Part shown: piece after piece, positions 7,332 through 15,080 of the stretch
Layout of the letters: each line of letters opens with the position of its first letter
Numbering within the stretch: the first letter of the stretch is position 1
Source of the DNA: Thermus scotoductus DSM 8553
GTDB lineage: Bacteria > Deinococcota > Deinococci > Deinococcales > Thermaceae
Direction of reading: 5' to 3'
Assembly (NCBI RefSeq): GCF_000381045.1
Contig: NZ_KB905748.1
Location: forward strand, 1-37,419
DNA length: 37,419 nucleotides
Notes under the pieces: generated by a model
Databases searched by the model: none
What the model saw: only the letters and a program-made list of their open reading frames with translations
What the model was told of the DNA's origin: nothing
Position numbers and translations under genes: made by a program

Positions 7332-8069
7332 TCAATGGGGGGTGAGCCCCCCATCCACGCACAGGGTTTGGCCGGTGATGTAGCCCGCAGCCTCGGAGAC
7401 CAAAAAGGCCACCGCCTCGGCCACGTCCTCCGGCCGGCCGAAGCGGCCTGCGGGGATGCTTTTCAGGTAGGCCTCCCGCACCTCGGGCGGGAGCTTTTCC
7501 GTCATCTCGGTTTCTATGAACCCCGGGGCCACGGCGTTCACCGTGATCCCTCGGGCGGCGTACTCCTTGGCCACCGCCCGGGTGAAGCCGATAAGCCCCG
7601 CCTTGGAGGCCACGTAGTTGGCCTGGCCGGGGTTTCCCAGGATGCCCACCACGCTGGTGATGTTCACGATGCGCCCAAAGCGGGCCTTCATCATGAGCTT
7701 GATGGCCTCCCGGGTGGTGCGGAAGACCGCGGAGAGGTTGGCTTCCAGCACGGCTTCCCAGTCCTCGTCCTTCATGCGGATGAGGAGGGTGTCCCGGGTG
7801 ATGCCGGCGTTGTTCACCAGGGTGTCCAGGCCCCCCAGGATCTCCGCCGCCCCGTGGACCAGGCCCGTGGCGGCCTCCGCCTCCAGGAGGTTGGCCCCCA
7901 AAACCCCCACCAGGGGGCTTCCCAGCCTCCTGGCCTCCTCCGCTACCTCCTCCGCCTTCTCCCGGTTCTGCCCGTAATGGATCACCAGGGCGTAGCCCTC
8001 CCGGGCCAGCCTGAGGGCGATGGCCCGGCCGATGCCCCGGCTGGCTCCCGTCACCAGTGCCTTACGCAT
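7332..8069 (-). CDS. fabG: 3-oxoacyl-ACP reductase FabG
   Basis: 245 residues, a classical short-chain dehydrogenase that reduces 3-oxoacyl-ACP with NADPH. It shows the nucleotide motif TGASRGIG (7-14), NNAG (86-89), N111, and the catalytic S139, Y152 and K156 (YVASK), then the PG motif in [11 protein letters not shown]. The context between fabD and acpP makes FabG the right choice among the many SDR enzymes. The ATG at 8067-8069 overlaps the fabD end by 8 bp and is preceded by GGAGG, so the two are translationally coupled. Confidence 0.94.
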   Translation of the reverse strand: MRKALVTGASRGIGRAIALRLAREGYALVIHYGQNREKAEEVAEEARRLGSPLVGVLGANLLEAEAATGLVHGAAEILGGLDTLVNNAGITRDTLLIRMKDEDWEAVLEANLSAVFRTTREAIKLMMKARFGRIVNITSVVGILGNPGQANYVASKAGLIGFTRAVAKEYAARGITVNAVAPGFIETEMTEKLPPEVREAYLKSIPAGRFGRPEDVAEAVAFLVSEAAGYITGQTLCVDGGLTPH

Positions 8070-8979
8070 CCTCCACCTCCAACGCCTTCCTTACCCCTTC
8101 CGGGTCCCCCACGGAAAGGGCGTGCGCTTCCTTCAGGGTACGGGCCACCAGGCCTTTCAGCACCTCCCCGCTACCGAACTCCAAAAAGCGCCGGACCCCC
8201 CTCTTTTCCATGTCCTTTAAGATCTCCACCCAGCGCACGGGGGCGGTGATCTGCTCCAGGAGAAGTTCACGGATGCGGCCGGGGTCCTCCTCGGGCGTTG
8301 CGGTCACGTTGGAGTAGACGGGGAAGCGGGGCTTCCTCAGGGGCACCTGGGCCAGGTCCCGGGCCAGCCTTTCTTGGGCCTTGGCCATGAGGGAGGAGTG
8401 GAAGGGGGCGGAGACCGGGAGGAAAACCACCCGGGCCCGTTTTTCCTTTAGCCTTTCCGCCGCCTCCTCCACCGCCTCCTTCCTGCCGGAGATCACCGTC
8501 TGCTCGGGGGCATTTAGGTTGGCGATCTCCACTCCCTCTAACCTCGCCAGGGCTTCCTGGATGGCCTCGAGGGGAAGCTTCAGGATGGCGGCCATGGCTC
8601 CCTCTCCCGGGGGCACGGCCTCCTGCATGTACCGGCCCCGGAGGCGCACCAGCCGTAGGGCATCCTCCAGCTCTAGGGTGCCCGCGGCCACGTGGGCGGT
8701 CCATTCCCCCAGGGAGTGCCCGGCGGCTAGGGAGGGTTCGGTTCCCCCTTCCGCCAGGAAGGCCCGGTAGGCGGCATAGCCCACCGCCAGGAGGGCGGGT
8801 TGCTGGTTTTCCGTGAGGGTGAGGGCCTCCTCGGGGCCTTCCCACATGAGCTTTAGGAGCCCGGGCAGGGTGGCCTCGGCTCGGTCCAGCACCTGGCGGG
8901 CGGCAGGGAAAGCCTCGTAAAGGGCTTTTCCCATACCCACCTTCTGGGAGCCTTGGCCGGGGAAGAGGGCGGCGTACAT
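8062..8979 (-). CDS. fabD: Malonyl-CoA:ACP transacylase FabD
   Basis: 305 residues. The enzyme loads malonyl groups from CoA onto ACP for fatty-acid elongation. The N terminus is [12 protein letters not shown] (6-17), the serine nucleophile is S89 in AGHSLGEW, and the second catalytic His lies in SAPFHSSLM near residue 200. The ATG overlaps the fabH stop by one base (TAATG), and the 3' end overlaps fabG by 8 bp. It is therefore in the middle of a coupled fabH-fabD-fabG-acpP operon. Confidence 0.94.
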   Translation of the reverse strand: MYAALFPGQGSQKVGMGKALYEAFPAARQVLDRAEATLPGLLKLMWEGPEEALTLTENQQPALLAVGYAAYRAFLAEGGTEPSLAAGHSLGEWTAHVAAGTLELEDALRLVRLRGRYMQEAVPPGEGAMAAILKLPLEAIQEALARLEGVEIANLNAPEQTVISGRKEAVEEAAERLKEKRARVVFLPVSAPFHSSLMAKAQERLARDLAQVPLRKPRFPVYSNVTATPEEDPGRIRELLLEQITAPVRWVEILKDMEKRGVRRFLEFGSGEVLKGLVARTLKEAHALSVGDPEGVRKALEVEDA

Positions 8980-9962
8980 TAGGCTCCCCCCCAGGTGAGG
9001 ACCGTGGCGGCCCAGGTGAGCCCGGCCCCGAAGGATACCAGAAGAACGTGATCGCCTTCTTGGATCCTGCCGTCCTCCACAGCTTCCTTGAGGGCCAGGG
9101 GGATGGAGGCGGTGGAGGTGTTGCCGTAGCGGTCCACGTTGACCACCACCCGTTCCCAGGGAAGGCCCAGGCGCTCCCTGGCGGCGTCGATGATGCGTAG
9201 GTTTGCCTGGTGGGGCACGAAGACCTTGATATCCTCCGGGGTGAGGCCGGCTTTTTCTATGGCCTCGAGGGTGGCGGTGTTCATCACCCGCACGGCGAAC
9301 TTGAAGACTTCCCGCCCGTTCATGTAGAGGCGGTTGCGCATGGAGGTCCCGTCGGGAAGCCTGGGGGCCACGCAGGCGTGGTAGAGCTCCTTGGCCCCGC
9401 TACCGTCCGCCCCCAGCACGAAGGAGCGGAAGCCGAAGCCCTCCCGCACCCGGCCCACCACCGCGGCCCCTCCCGCATCGCCAAAGAGCACCGCGGTGGC
9501 CCGGTCGTTCCAGTCCACGATCTTGGAAAGGGCCTCGGCCCCCACTACCAGGACCTTACGGGCCAGGCTCGCTTCCACCATGGCGTGGGCCTGGGCCAGG
9601 GCGTAAAGCCAGCCCGGGCAACCCGCCAACAGGTCGTAGGCGAAGCCCTGGATGCCGAAGCGGGCCTGCACCAAGGCGGCGGTGTTGGGGAAGAGGGCGT
9701 CGGGGGTGTTGGTGGCCACGATGACCCCGTCCACTCCTTCCAGAGCTCCTGGGTGGCGTCCAAGAAGGTCCTCCACCGCCTTGAAGGCCAGGTCCGAGGT
9801 GTACTCGTCCTCGGCGGCGATGCGCCGTTCCCGGATGCCGGTTCGGGTCACGATCCACTCATCCGAGGTGTCTAGATAGGCCTCAAAGTCCTCGTTCCTC
9901 AAGACCCTTTGGGGAACATACGCCCCCAGGGCCAGGATGCCCGACGCCTGACCTCCCGTCAT
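8979..9962 (-). CDS. fabH: 3-oxoacyl-ACP synthase III FabH
   Basis: 327 residues from the chosen start. FabH makes the first condensation, of acyl-CoA with malonyl-ACP, and its specificity sets straight versus branched chains. The triad is visible: C115 in AGCPGWLYA, H251 in FVPHQANLRII and N281 in YGNTSTASIP. The start is ATG 9960-9962 because a TATAGT -10 box ends 7 nt before it, giving a leaderless mRNA. An in-frame ATG at 9978-9980 lies upstream of that box and would add six residues not expected in the family. It is the first gene of the fab operon and follows the rpmF terminator. Confidence 0.93.
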   Translation of the reverse strand: MTGGQASGILALGAYVPQRVLRNEDFEAYLDTSDEWIVTRTGIRERRIAAEDEYTSDLAFKAVEDLLGRHPGALEGVDGVIVATNTPDALFPNTAALVQARFGIQGFAYDLLAGCPGWLYALAQAHAMVEASLARKVLVVGAEALSKIVDWNDRATAVLFGDAGGAAVVGRVREGFGFRSFVLGADGSGAKELYHACVAPRLPDGTSMRNRLYMNGREVFKFAVRVMNTATLEAIEKAGLTPEDIKVFVPHQANLRIIDAARERLGLPWERVVVNVDRYGNTSTASIPLALKEAVEDGRIQEGDHVLLVSFGAGLTWAATVLTWGGA

Positions 9963-9969
9963 GGGCACC

Positions 9970-9975
9970 ACTATA
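9970..9975 (-). promoter_or_regulatory. Leaderless -10 box for the fabHDG-acpP operon
   Basis: Minus-strand TATAGT, 7 nt before the fabH ATG at 9962. It decides between two in-frame ATGs. It lies directly behind the rpmF terminator. Confidence 0.55.
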
Positions 9976-9988
9976 CCCATTGGCAGTG

Positions 9989-10020
9989 AAAAAAGTTGAG
10001 GCCCAAGGTTCAGGGGCCCC
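9989..10020 (-). terminator. Intrinsic terminator after rpmF
   Basis: On the minus strand 10014-10020 pairs with 9998-10004 (7 bp with one G-U, 9-nt loop). A run of six T (complement of 9989-9994) follows after AAC. It ends the yceD-rpmF transcript 15 bp after the rpmF stop. Confidence 0.7.
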
Positions 10021-10035
10021 TTATCTTGACCCGAT

Positions 10036-10218
10036 CTAGACTTCCAGAACCTTGCGCCCGTCGTAGTAGCCGCACTCCGGGCAGACGGTGTGCGGGGGCT
10101 TCATGGCTTTGCACTCGGGGCAGGGGACCAGGGTCGGGGGGGTCAGGGCATGGTGGCTCCTGCGGGCATCGCGCCGCGCCTTTGAGGTCTTCTTCTTGGG
10201 TACAGGGTGTTTGGCCAT
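10036..10218 (-). CDS. rpmF: 50S ribosomal protein L32
   Basis: 60 residues, [17 protein letters not shown] at the N terminus and two CxxC pairs (C33/C36 and C46/C49) forming the zinc ribbon of the C+ form of L32. The start is ATG 10216-10218 behind GGAGG. A TTG two codons earlier is rejected because bacterial L32 begins MA(K/V). It follows yceD with a 58-bp gap, the near-universal yceD-rpmF pairing, and ends at an intrinsic terminator. Confidence 0.97.
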   Translation of the reverse strand: MAKHPVPKKKTSKARRDARRSHHALTPPTLVPCPECKAMKPPHTVCPECGYYDGRKVLEV

Positions 10219-10276
10219 CTCCAATCCTCCAGGGGGGCTTGGCCCCCGCTAAACCCCTGGTAGTATAGCAGACCCG

Positions 10277-10813
10277 CTAGAGTTCGGGAAGGAGGTCCTT
10301 AAGGCCGAGGAGGGGATGGTGGACCTCCGGCTCGTGGCCGCAGTCCACCAGGTTGCGGTCCGCCCCGCACACCGGGCAGAGGCCCTTGCACCCTTCCTGG
10401 CAGAGGACGGTGTAGGGCATCTCCGTCACGAACGCCTCGGTGAGGAAGGGGAGAAGGTTCAGGTCGGGTGCGCCAAAGGTGTAGTACTCCTCCTCGGCCT
10501 CCTCGTGGAAGGTGAGGTCCTCGAGGCCCTGCTGGTAGCGGAGGAGGTGCTGGAAGTGGGCGTGGATGGGGGTGGGGGTGGGCTTGAGGCAGCGGCGGCA
10601 CTCCATGAGGACCACGCCCTCCACCTCACCCGAAAGCCAGTACTCATCCCCTCCCACGGCGGAGACCGCCACCTTCCAGGTGGCCTCTCCTTCCAAGGGG
10701 AAGCGCTCCTCGCCTACAAAGAAGGCTTCCTGGACCACGCCTGTGGCGCGGGCCGTGCCCCCTTCCCGCAGGAGGCGGGCCAGGTTGATGCTTGCCACCT
10801 CGCAGTGTTCCAC
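10277..10813 (-). CDS. yceD: YceD / DUF177 family protein
   Basis: 178 residues. The family is conserved next to rpmF and is linked to 23S rRNA or large-subunit maturation; the biochemical role is not firmly known. It has the family's central C72-x-x-C75 (MECRRCL) and a C-terminal cluster CQEGCKGLCPVCGADRN with C138, C142, C146 and C149, likely zinc-binding. The start chosen is GTG 10811-10813, 7 nt after a TATACT box. An alternative GTG five codons later would give a protein starting at ASINLARLL. It is divergent from the arginase gene. Confidence 0.88.
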   Translation of the reverse strand: MEHCEVASINLARLLREGGTARATGVVQEAFFVGEERFPLEGEATWKVAVSAVGGDEYWLSGEVEGVVLMECRRCLKPTPTPIHAHFQHLLRYQQGLEDLTFHEEAEEEYYTFGAPDLNLLPFLTEAFVTEMPYTVLCQEGCKGLCPVCGADRNLVDCGHEPEVHHPLLGLKDLLPEL

Positions 10814-10820
10814 CCTTTTA

Positions 10821-10826
10821 AGTATA
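10821..10826 (-). promoter_or_regulatory. Leaderless -10 box for yceD-rpmF
   Basis: Minus-strand TATACT, 7 nt before the GTG at 10813. It is about 68 bp from the divergent arginase -10 box. Confidence 0.5.
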
Positions 10827-10893
10827 GCGCCAAAAGCCCCTTCCTCCTAGGGGGTTGGCATAAAGTTCCCAAGCGGTGCATGGGGTTTTCTGC

Positions 10894-10899
10894 TAGCAT
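10894..10899 (+). promoter_or_regulatory. Extended -10 box for arginase gene
   Basis: TGC followed by TAGCAT forms an extended -10 (TGnTANNNT). It ends 7 nt before the ATG at 10907, supporting that start over the in-frame ATG at 10898, which overlaps the box itself. Confidence 0.55.
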
Positions 10900-10906
10900 G
10901 CCCCCC

Positions 10907-11788
10907 ATGGAGCGGGTGGCCATCCTGGGTGTGCCCATGGACTTAGGCGCAGGCCGGCGTGGGGTGGACATGGGGCCTTCCGCTTTGCGCTATGCCCGGC
11001 TGGCGGAGGAGCTCGAGGCCCTGGGTCTGGCGGTGGAGGATCTGGGGGACGTGCGGGTACCCGTGGCGGAAACCCTGAGGCGAAAGGGCTTGCGCTTCGG
11101 CGGGGAGAACTACTTGGAGGAGATCCGCCAGGCGGCCCTCGAGCTCAAGGAGCGGCTTCGCTCCCTGCCGGAGGGGGTATTTCCCATCGTGCTGGGCGGG
11201 GACCACTCCTTAAGCATGGGTTCGGTGAGCGGGGTGGCCAAGGGGCCCTTTGGGGTGGTCTGGGTGGACGCCCACGCCGACTTCAACACCCCGGAAACCA
11301 GCCCTTCGGGAAACATTCACGGCATGCCCCTGGCGGTGCTCTGCGGGCTTGGGCACCCCCGCCTCACGGAGGCCTTCCAGGCGGTGGATCCCAAGAGGGT
11401 GGTCCTGGTGGGGGTGCGGAGCCTGGACCCCGGGGAGAGGCGGCTTCTTCGGGAAATGGGGGTTACCGTTTACACCATGCACGAGGTGGACCGCCTGGGG
11501 GTAGCTCGCATCGCCGAGGAGGTTTTGGAAAGGCTTTCCGGCCTGCCCCTCCACGTTTCCCTGGACGCCGACGTCCTGGATCCCACCCTGGCTCCCGGGG
11601 TGGGGACTCCGGTGCCCGGGGGCCTTTCCTACCGGGAGGCCCACCTCCTCATGGAGATCCTGGCCCAGTCGGGCCGGGTGCGGAGCCTGGACCTGGTGGA
11701 GGTGAACCCCATTCTGGACGAGCGTAACCGCACCGCGGAGATGATGGTGGGATTGGCCTCGAGTCTCCTGGGAAAGCGTATCCTTTAA
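10907..11788 (+). CDS. rocF: Arginase
   Basis: 293 residues, the ureohydrolase length. It hydrolyses arginine to ornithine and urea at a binuclear Mn centre. The metal ligands are all present: H100 in GGDHS, D121/H123/D125 in DAHADFN, and D220/D222 in SLDADVLDP. NIHGMP (136-141), GVGTPVPGGL and LVEVNP, typical of arginase rather than agmatinase or formiminoglutamase, are also there. The frame is open far upstream (from 10316), but that part is the shadow of yceD. The start is fixed by the -10 box and by the family N terminus (ERVAILGVPMDLG). It appears monocistronic apart from the tiny ORF that follows behind its own promoter. Confidence 0.93.
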   Translation: MERVAILGVPMDLGAGRRGVDMGPSALRYARLAEELEALGLAVEDLGDVRVPVAETLRRKGLRFGGENYLEEIRQAALELKERLRSLPEGVFPIVLGGDHSLSMGSVSGVAKGPFGVVWVDAHADFNTPETSPSGNIHGMPLAVLCGLGHPRLTEAFQAVDPKRVVLVGVRSLDPGERRLLREMGVTVYTMHEVDRLGVARIAEEVLERLSGLPLHVSLDADVLDPTLAPGVGTPVPGGLSYREAHLLMEILAQSGRVRSLDLVEVNPILDERNRTAEMMVGLASSLLGKRIL

Positions 11789-11791
11789 GGA

Positions 11792-11820
11792 TTGACGCCA
11801 AGGTGTGTGCTGGCTAGAGT
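11792..11820 (+). promoter_or_regulatory. Near-consensus promoter for the 33-residue ORF
   Basis: TTGACG (11792-11797), a 17-bp spacer and TAGAGT (11815-11820), followed by 6 nt to the ATG at 11827. It is one of the few promoters in the window with a good -35 and a canonical spacer. Confidence 0.7.
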
Positions 11821-11826
11821 ATCCCC

Positions 11827-11928
11827 ATGAAAACTCGTTGGTGGGTGGGGATCCTTCTCCTATTCCTGGTTTTGGGAGGCTACCTGGTTCTCTCGCCTTA
11901 CTTTGCCCTGCGAGCGGATGGTGGTTAA
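11827..11928 (+). CDS. Small membrane ORF, possibly truncated DUF2939-type gene
   Basis: 33 codons: a short basic start (MKTRWW), one hydrophobic segment of about 18 residues (VGILLLFLVLGGYLVL), then SPYFALRADGG and TAA. The SPYFALR motif directly after a membrane anchor is reminiscent of the start of DUF2939 proteins (anchor, SPY.AL..L, then a globular domain). This may be a truncated relic or a genuine microprotein. In favour of expression, it has a TTGACG-17-TAGAGT promoter and a leaderless ATG. Its last 4 bases overlap the end of the convergent hypothetical gene. The function is unknown. Confidence 0.55.
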   Translation: MKTRWWVGILLLFLVLGGYLVLSPYFALRADGG

Positions 11929-12308
11929 CCCCTAGCCTGGCTCCGCAGGTACCGTCCCAGCTTCTGCCCTCCGTGGAAGGCCAGGGCGAGGCTTTCCCAG
12001 GGAGGTTCTTTTTTGCGGTGGAGAAGAGGATCCAGGGCCTCCCTGGCCCACTGGCTCACCAGCACGGGAAAGTCCAGCCCCGTTTCCAGGAAGTACTCCT
12101 CCGCCTCCCGCCAGGCACCCTCCATGCGGCGGAAGAAGGCGGAAAGATCCTTGGGCACAGGGGCTTCCGGCCAGAGGAAGCCGCTCACCACCCCTAGGAG
12201 CCAGGCCCCCCGGAGGTCCTTGGGCAAAGCCTGGGCCCCCCGGGCCACGTAGCCCAGGGGATCCTTGTGCAGAAGCTCCCGCGGCAGGTGGGCCAGGGGG
12301 TCCTCCAT
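11925..12308 (-). CDS. Hypothetical protein, 127 residues
   Basis: I do not recognise this protein. It appears soluble and largely helical, without signal peptide or membrane segment, and has several Trp and Leu residues. Blocks such as DPLAHLPRELLHKDPLGYVARGA at the N terminus and LAFHGGQKLGRYLRS at the C terminus have no motif I can name. A TACACT box ends 6 nt before its ATG, so it is transcribed separately from the nuo operon, which terminates just upstream. Codon use matches its neighbours, and the start is supported by the leaderless promoter pattern. Confidence 0.75.
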   Translation of the reverse strand: MEDPLAHLPRELLHKDPLGYVARGAQALPKDLRGAWLLGVVSGFLWPEAPVPKDLSAFFRRMEGAWREAEEYFLETGLDFPVLVSQWAREALDPLLHRKKEPPWESLALAFHGGQKLGRYLRSQARG

Positions 12309-12314
12309 GCTTAG

Positions 12315-12320
12315 AGTGTA
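12315..12320 (-). promoter_or_regulatory. Leaderless -10 box for the 127-residue hypothetical gene
   Basis: Minus-strand TACACT, 6 nt before the ATG at 12308, immediately after the nuo operon terminator. Confidence 0.55.
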
Positions 12321-12333
12321 AACCTGAAGTGGG

Positions 12334-12395
12334 AAAAAAGCCCGGGCCCCGGGATACCTTCTGTACCCCAGGGCCCGAAAGAAGGCCCCGGGCTT
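12334..12395 (-). terminator. Intrinsic terminator of the nuo operon
   Basis: The stem starts inside the nuoN stop codon: 12384-12395 pairs with 12338-12348 (AAGCCCGGG perfectly, then CC after one bulged G). The 35-nt loop can pair further. Six T (complement of 12334-12339) follow on the minus strand. Confidence 0.8.
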
Positions 12396-13674
12396 AGCCC
12401 GCGGCCAGGGCGGGAAGAACCGCCCCGGGGATAAGGCCCAGCAGGATGAGGAGAAGGGCTACCCCCAGGGCCACCCCCCGGGCCAAGGGACGGGGATGGG
12501 CCTCGGCTGCCCCCTTCTGGAACACGGCCAAGCCCAGGGCCAGGTAGTAGTAGGCGCTCACGGCGCTGGTGATGAGGGCCAGCACCAAAAGGCCCCACTG
12601 CCCGGCCTTGGCGGCCTCGGTGAAGACCAGGTACTTGCCCCAGAAGCCAGCCAGGGGGGGAAGGCCCAGGAGGGACAAGGAGGCCACGAACAGGCCAAGG
12701 CCGAGGAGGGGGTCCCGGTGGAAGAGCCCTTTAAGGCGCTCCAGGGGCACCCGGTCCGGGGAGACCTCCGAGAGCACGGCGAAGGCCAGTCCCGTGGCCA
12801 GGACGTAGGTGAGGAGGTAAAAGCCCAAGGCCGTGGCGTTTCCCGTGTAGAGGGCCAAGGCCATGTACCCCGCATGGGCGATGGAGCTATAGGCGAGAAG
12901 CCGCTTGGCCTCCTTCTGGCCCAGGGCGGCCAGGTTCCCTAGGAGGACGGAGAAGGCGACGAGGAGGGCCAAGGCGTCGGGGACGCCGGGGGCGGCCACC
13001 CTAAGCAGGGCGGCGAAGGCTGCGGCCTTCACCCCCGTGGCCATGAAGAGCACCACGGGGGTGGGGCTACCCTGGTAGACATCCGGGGTCCAGAAGTGGA
13101 AGGGAGCCAGGGCCACCTTGAAGCCTAGTCCCACCAAAAGAAGGCCCAGGGCCAGGGCGTAGAGGGGCCCTTCGCCGGGGGTGCCCGCCAGGAGGTTTCC
13201 CGTGGCCCCGTAGTGGAGGGCGGTGCCGTAGAGGAAAAAGGCCGCGGCCAAGGCCCCCAGGAGGAAATACTTCAAGGCGGCCTCCAGGCCTTCCCCCCGT
13301 CGCCAGGTGGCCAGGGCGTAGAGGGGGAGGGAGAGGGCCTCGAGGGCCACCAGCATCAGGATGAGGTTTTGGGTGGAGGCGAGGAGGTGCATCCCCAAGG
13401 TGGCGTAGAGCACCAGCAGGTAGAACTCAAACCGCCCGCTCCGCACCAGTCCCACGGTCCAAAGGGCCCCCAAAAGGGCCAGCAGGGTGAAGACCTGGGA
13501 GATCCCGTCCACGTGGTAGGGGCCAAGGGCGAAGGGTTTTCCCCAGGTGAGAAGGAGGGAAAGGAGGGCCAGGGAAAGCCCCAGGATGGTGAATCGTTTG
13601 AAAAGGGGCACCGAGACGAAGAAGCCCAAGAGGGTGAGAGCCACGGAGAAGAGGCTAAGCACCAGGAGGGTCAT
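12394..13674 (-). CDS. nuoN: NADH-quinone oxidoreductase subunit N (Nqo14)
   Basis: 426 residues, one of the three antiporter-like membrane subunits of complex I that translocate protons. It has about 13-14 hydrophobic helices. Conserved parts are the KVALAPFHFWTPDVYQGSPTP segment with its buried Lys and His and the AKRLLAYSSIAHAGYM segment. The ATG overlaps the nuoM TGA (ATGA). It is the last gene of the operon, and its stop codon is part of the terminator stem. Confidence 0.95.
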   Translation of the reverse strand: MTLLVLSLFSVALTLLGFFVSVPLFKRFTILGLSLALLSLLLTWGKPFALGPYHVDGISQVFTLLALLGALWTVGLVRSGRFEFYLLVLYATLGMHLLASTQNLILMLVALEALSLPLYALATWRRGEGLEAALKYFLLGALAAAFFLYGTALHYGATGNLLAGTPGEGPLYALALGLLLVGLGFKVALAPFHFWTPDVYQGSPTPVVLFMATGVKAAAFAALLRVAAPGVPDALALLVAFSVLLGNLAALGQKEAKRLLAYSSIAHAGYMALALYTGNATALGFYLLTYVLATGLAFAVLSEVSPDRVPLERLKGLFHRDPLLGLGLFVASLSLLGLPPLAGFWGKYLVFTEAAKAGQWGLLVLALITSAVSAYYYLALGLAVFQKGAAEAHPRPLARGVALGVALLLILLGLIPGAVLPALAAG

Positions 13675-15080
13675 GCGCCACCTCCAAGGATCTTGGCGAA
13701 GGCTTCCGCTAAGGGCTTAAGGCCCTTTACGAAGAAGCCGGGGAAGACCCCCATGAGCACCAAGGCGGCCACCGCCAGCGCGGCGAAGGGCCACTCCGCT
13801 CCCTTCAGATCTTCGGTCTTCTGGGTACCTTCTTCCCAGAAGACCTTCTGGAAAGCGGTGAGGGCGTAGGCGGCCCCGGCGATCACCGAAAGGAAGGCCA
13901 TGGCGGTGAGCCAGGGGCTTTGTTTGTAGGCGCCCAGGAGGGTCATAAGCTCCCCGGGGAAGCCGGAAAGCCCGGGAAGCCCCACCATGGCCAGGAAGAG
14001 GAAGAGGGCCAGGGCGCTCAAGGCCGGGGCAGGGGCGGAAAGACCCCGGAAGCGACCGATCTCCAGGGTGTGAAGCCGCTCGTAAAGCCTTCCCGCAAGT
14101 AGGAAGAGCCCGCCGGTGTAAACCCCGCTGGCCGCCAGGAGGTAAAGTCCTCCTAGGGCTCCTTCCGGGGTGCCGGAGAAGGTGCCCAAGGCCGCCACCC
14201 CCATGTGGGAAACCCCGGCGTAGGCCAAAAGGGTCTTGAAGTCCTTGGCAGAGAAGGCTACCCAGGCCCCGTACAGGGCGGAGATGGCCGCCAGGAAAAG
14301 GAGAAGCCCCTGGAGCTCGGAGAATCCTTCGGGGGCCAAGGGGATGGCGAAGCGGAAGAAGGCGAAGACCCCCACCTTATAGAGGGTCCCCAAGGCATCC
14401 GCCAGGCCTGAAGGGTGGTTCTCCTGGTGAAAGGGGGGAAGCCAGGCGTGGAGAGGGAAGAGGGGGGTCTTGATGGCGAAGGCCAGGGCGAAGCCCAAGA
14501 AGACCCAAAGCGCCGCCCCTCCCTTCACCGGGTGGGCCAGGAGGTCCTCGAGGAGGAAGCTTGGGCTGCCTCCCAGGGCCTTGGCCGCCAGGACTGCCGC
14601 CAGCATGGGCAGGGAGCCCGCCAGGGTGAAGAGGAGGAAGGTGTAGAGGGCCCGCACCCGCCCCTCCCCTCCGTAGAAGAAGAGCATGAGGAGGGCGGGG
14701 ATCAAGGTCGCCTCAAAGAAGAGGTAGAAGACCAAGAGGTCCCGGGCGGCGAAAAGCCCGAGGAGAAGGCCCGACATCAAAAGGGCGAGGCCCAAAAACC
14801 GCCCCTCCACCTGGGCCACCAAGGCCCCCAGGAAGACGGTAAGACCGATGGTAAGGAAGAAGAGGGCGGAAAGCCCATCCAGCCCGAAGGCCCAGTAGAC
14901 CCCCACACCGGGAAGAAGGGGAAGGGTTACTGGGTGGGCCGTCCCCCCGGGGTGGGTGAGGAAGAGGTAGAGGTTTAAGAGGAAGCTTAGGCCCGCTCCC
15001 AAGACCCCCAGGGCGCGGGGAAGGCCCAGGAGGAGGAGAAGGCCGAAGAGGATGGGTAGGAGGATCGCCAGGATTACCAC
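13671..15080 (-). CDS. nuoM: NADH-quinone oxidoreductase subunit M (Nqo13)
   Basis: 469 residues, an antiporter-like proton channel subunit of the membrane arm. It has about 14 membrane helices, the buried lysine motif [22 protein letters not shown] in the middle, and [15 protein letters not shown]. It begins with GTG 15078-15080, overlapping the nuoL end by 7 bp, and ends in an ATGA overlap with nuoN. The sequence is very close to T. thermophilus Nqo13 as I recall it. Confidence 0.95.
   Translation of the reverse strand: MVILAILLPILFGLLLLLGLPRALGVLGAGLSFLLNLYLFLTHPGGTAHPVTLPLLPGVGVYWAFGLDGLSALFFLTIGLTVFLGALVAQVEGRFLGLALLMSGLLLGLFAARDLLVFYLFFEATLIPALLMLFFYGGEGRVRALYTFLLFTLAGSLPMLAAVLAAKALGGSPSFLLEDLLAHPVKGGAALWVFLGFALAFAIKTPLFPLHAWLPPFHQENHPSGLADALGTLYKVGVFAFFRFAIPLAPEGFSELQGLLLFLAAISALYGAWVAFSAKDFKTLLAYAGVSHMGVAALGTFSGTPEGALGGLYLLAASGVYTGGLFLLAGRLYERLHTLEIGRFRGLSAPAPALSALALFLFLAMVGLPGLSGFPGELMTLLGAYKQSPWLTAMAFLSVIAGAAYALTAFQKVFWEEGTQKTEDLKGAEWPFAALAVAALVLMGVFPGFFVKGLKPLAEAFAKILGGGA

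Noticed and set aside
7279-7362. Longer ACP start
   Set aside because: The extra residues are unlike ACP, while the ATG at 7278 has a strong Shine-Dalgarno and gives a normal 80-residue ACP.
10219-10224. TTG start for rpmF two codons upstream
   Set aside because: L32 proteins begin with MA(K/V), and GGAGG is correctly spaced for the ATG at 10218.
10855-10866. TTGGCA followed by TAAAGT as an arginase promoter
   Set aside because: The two hexamers abut with no spacer; the TGC-TAGCAT box at 10891-10899 is better placed.
10316-10906. Upstream extension of the arginase frame by about 197 codons
   Set aside because: This part is antisense to yceD; the arginase N terminus and the extended -10 box fix the start at 10907.
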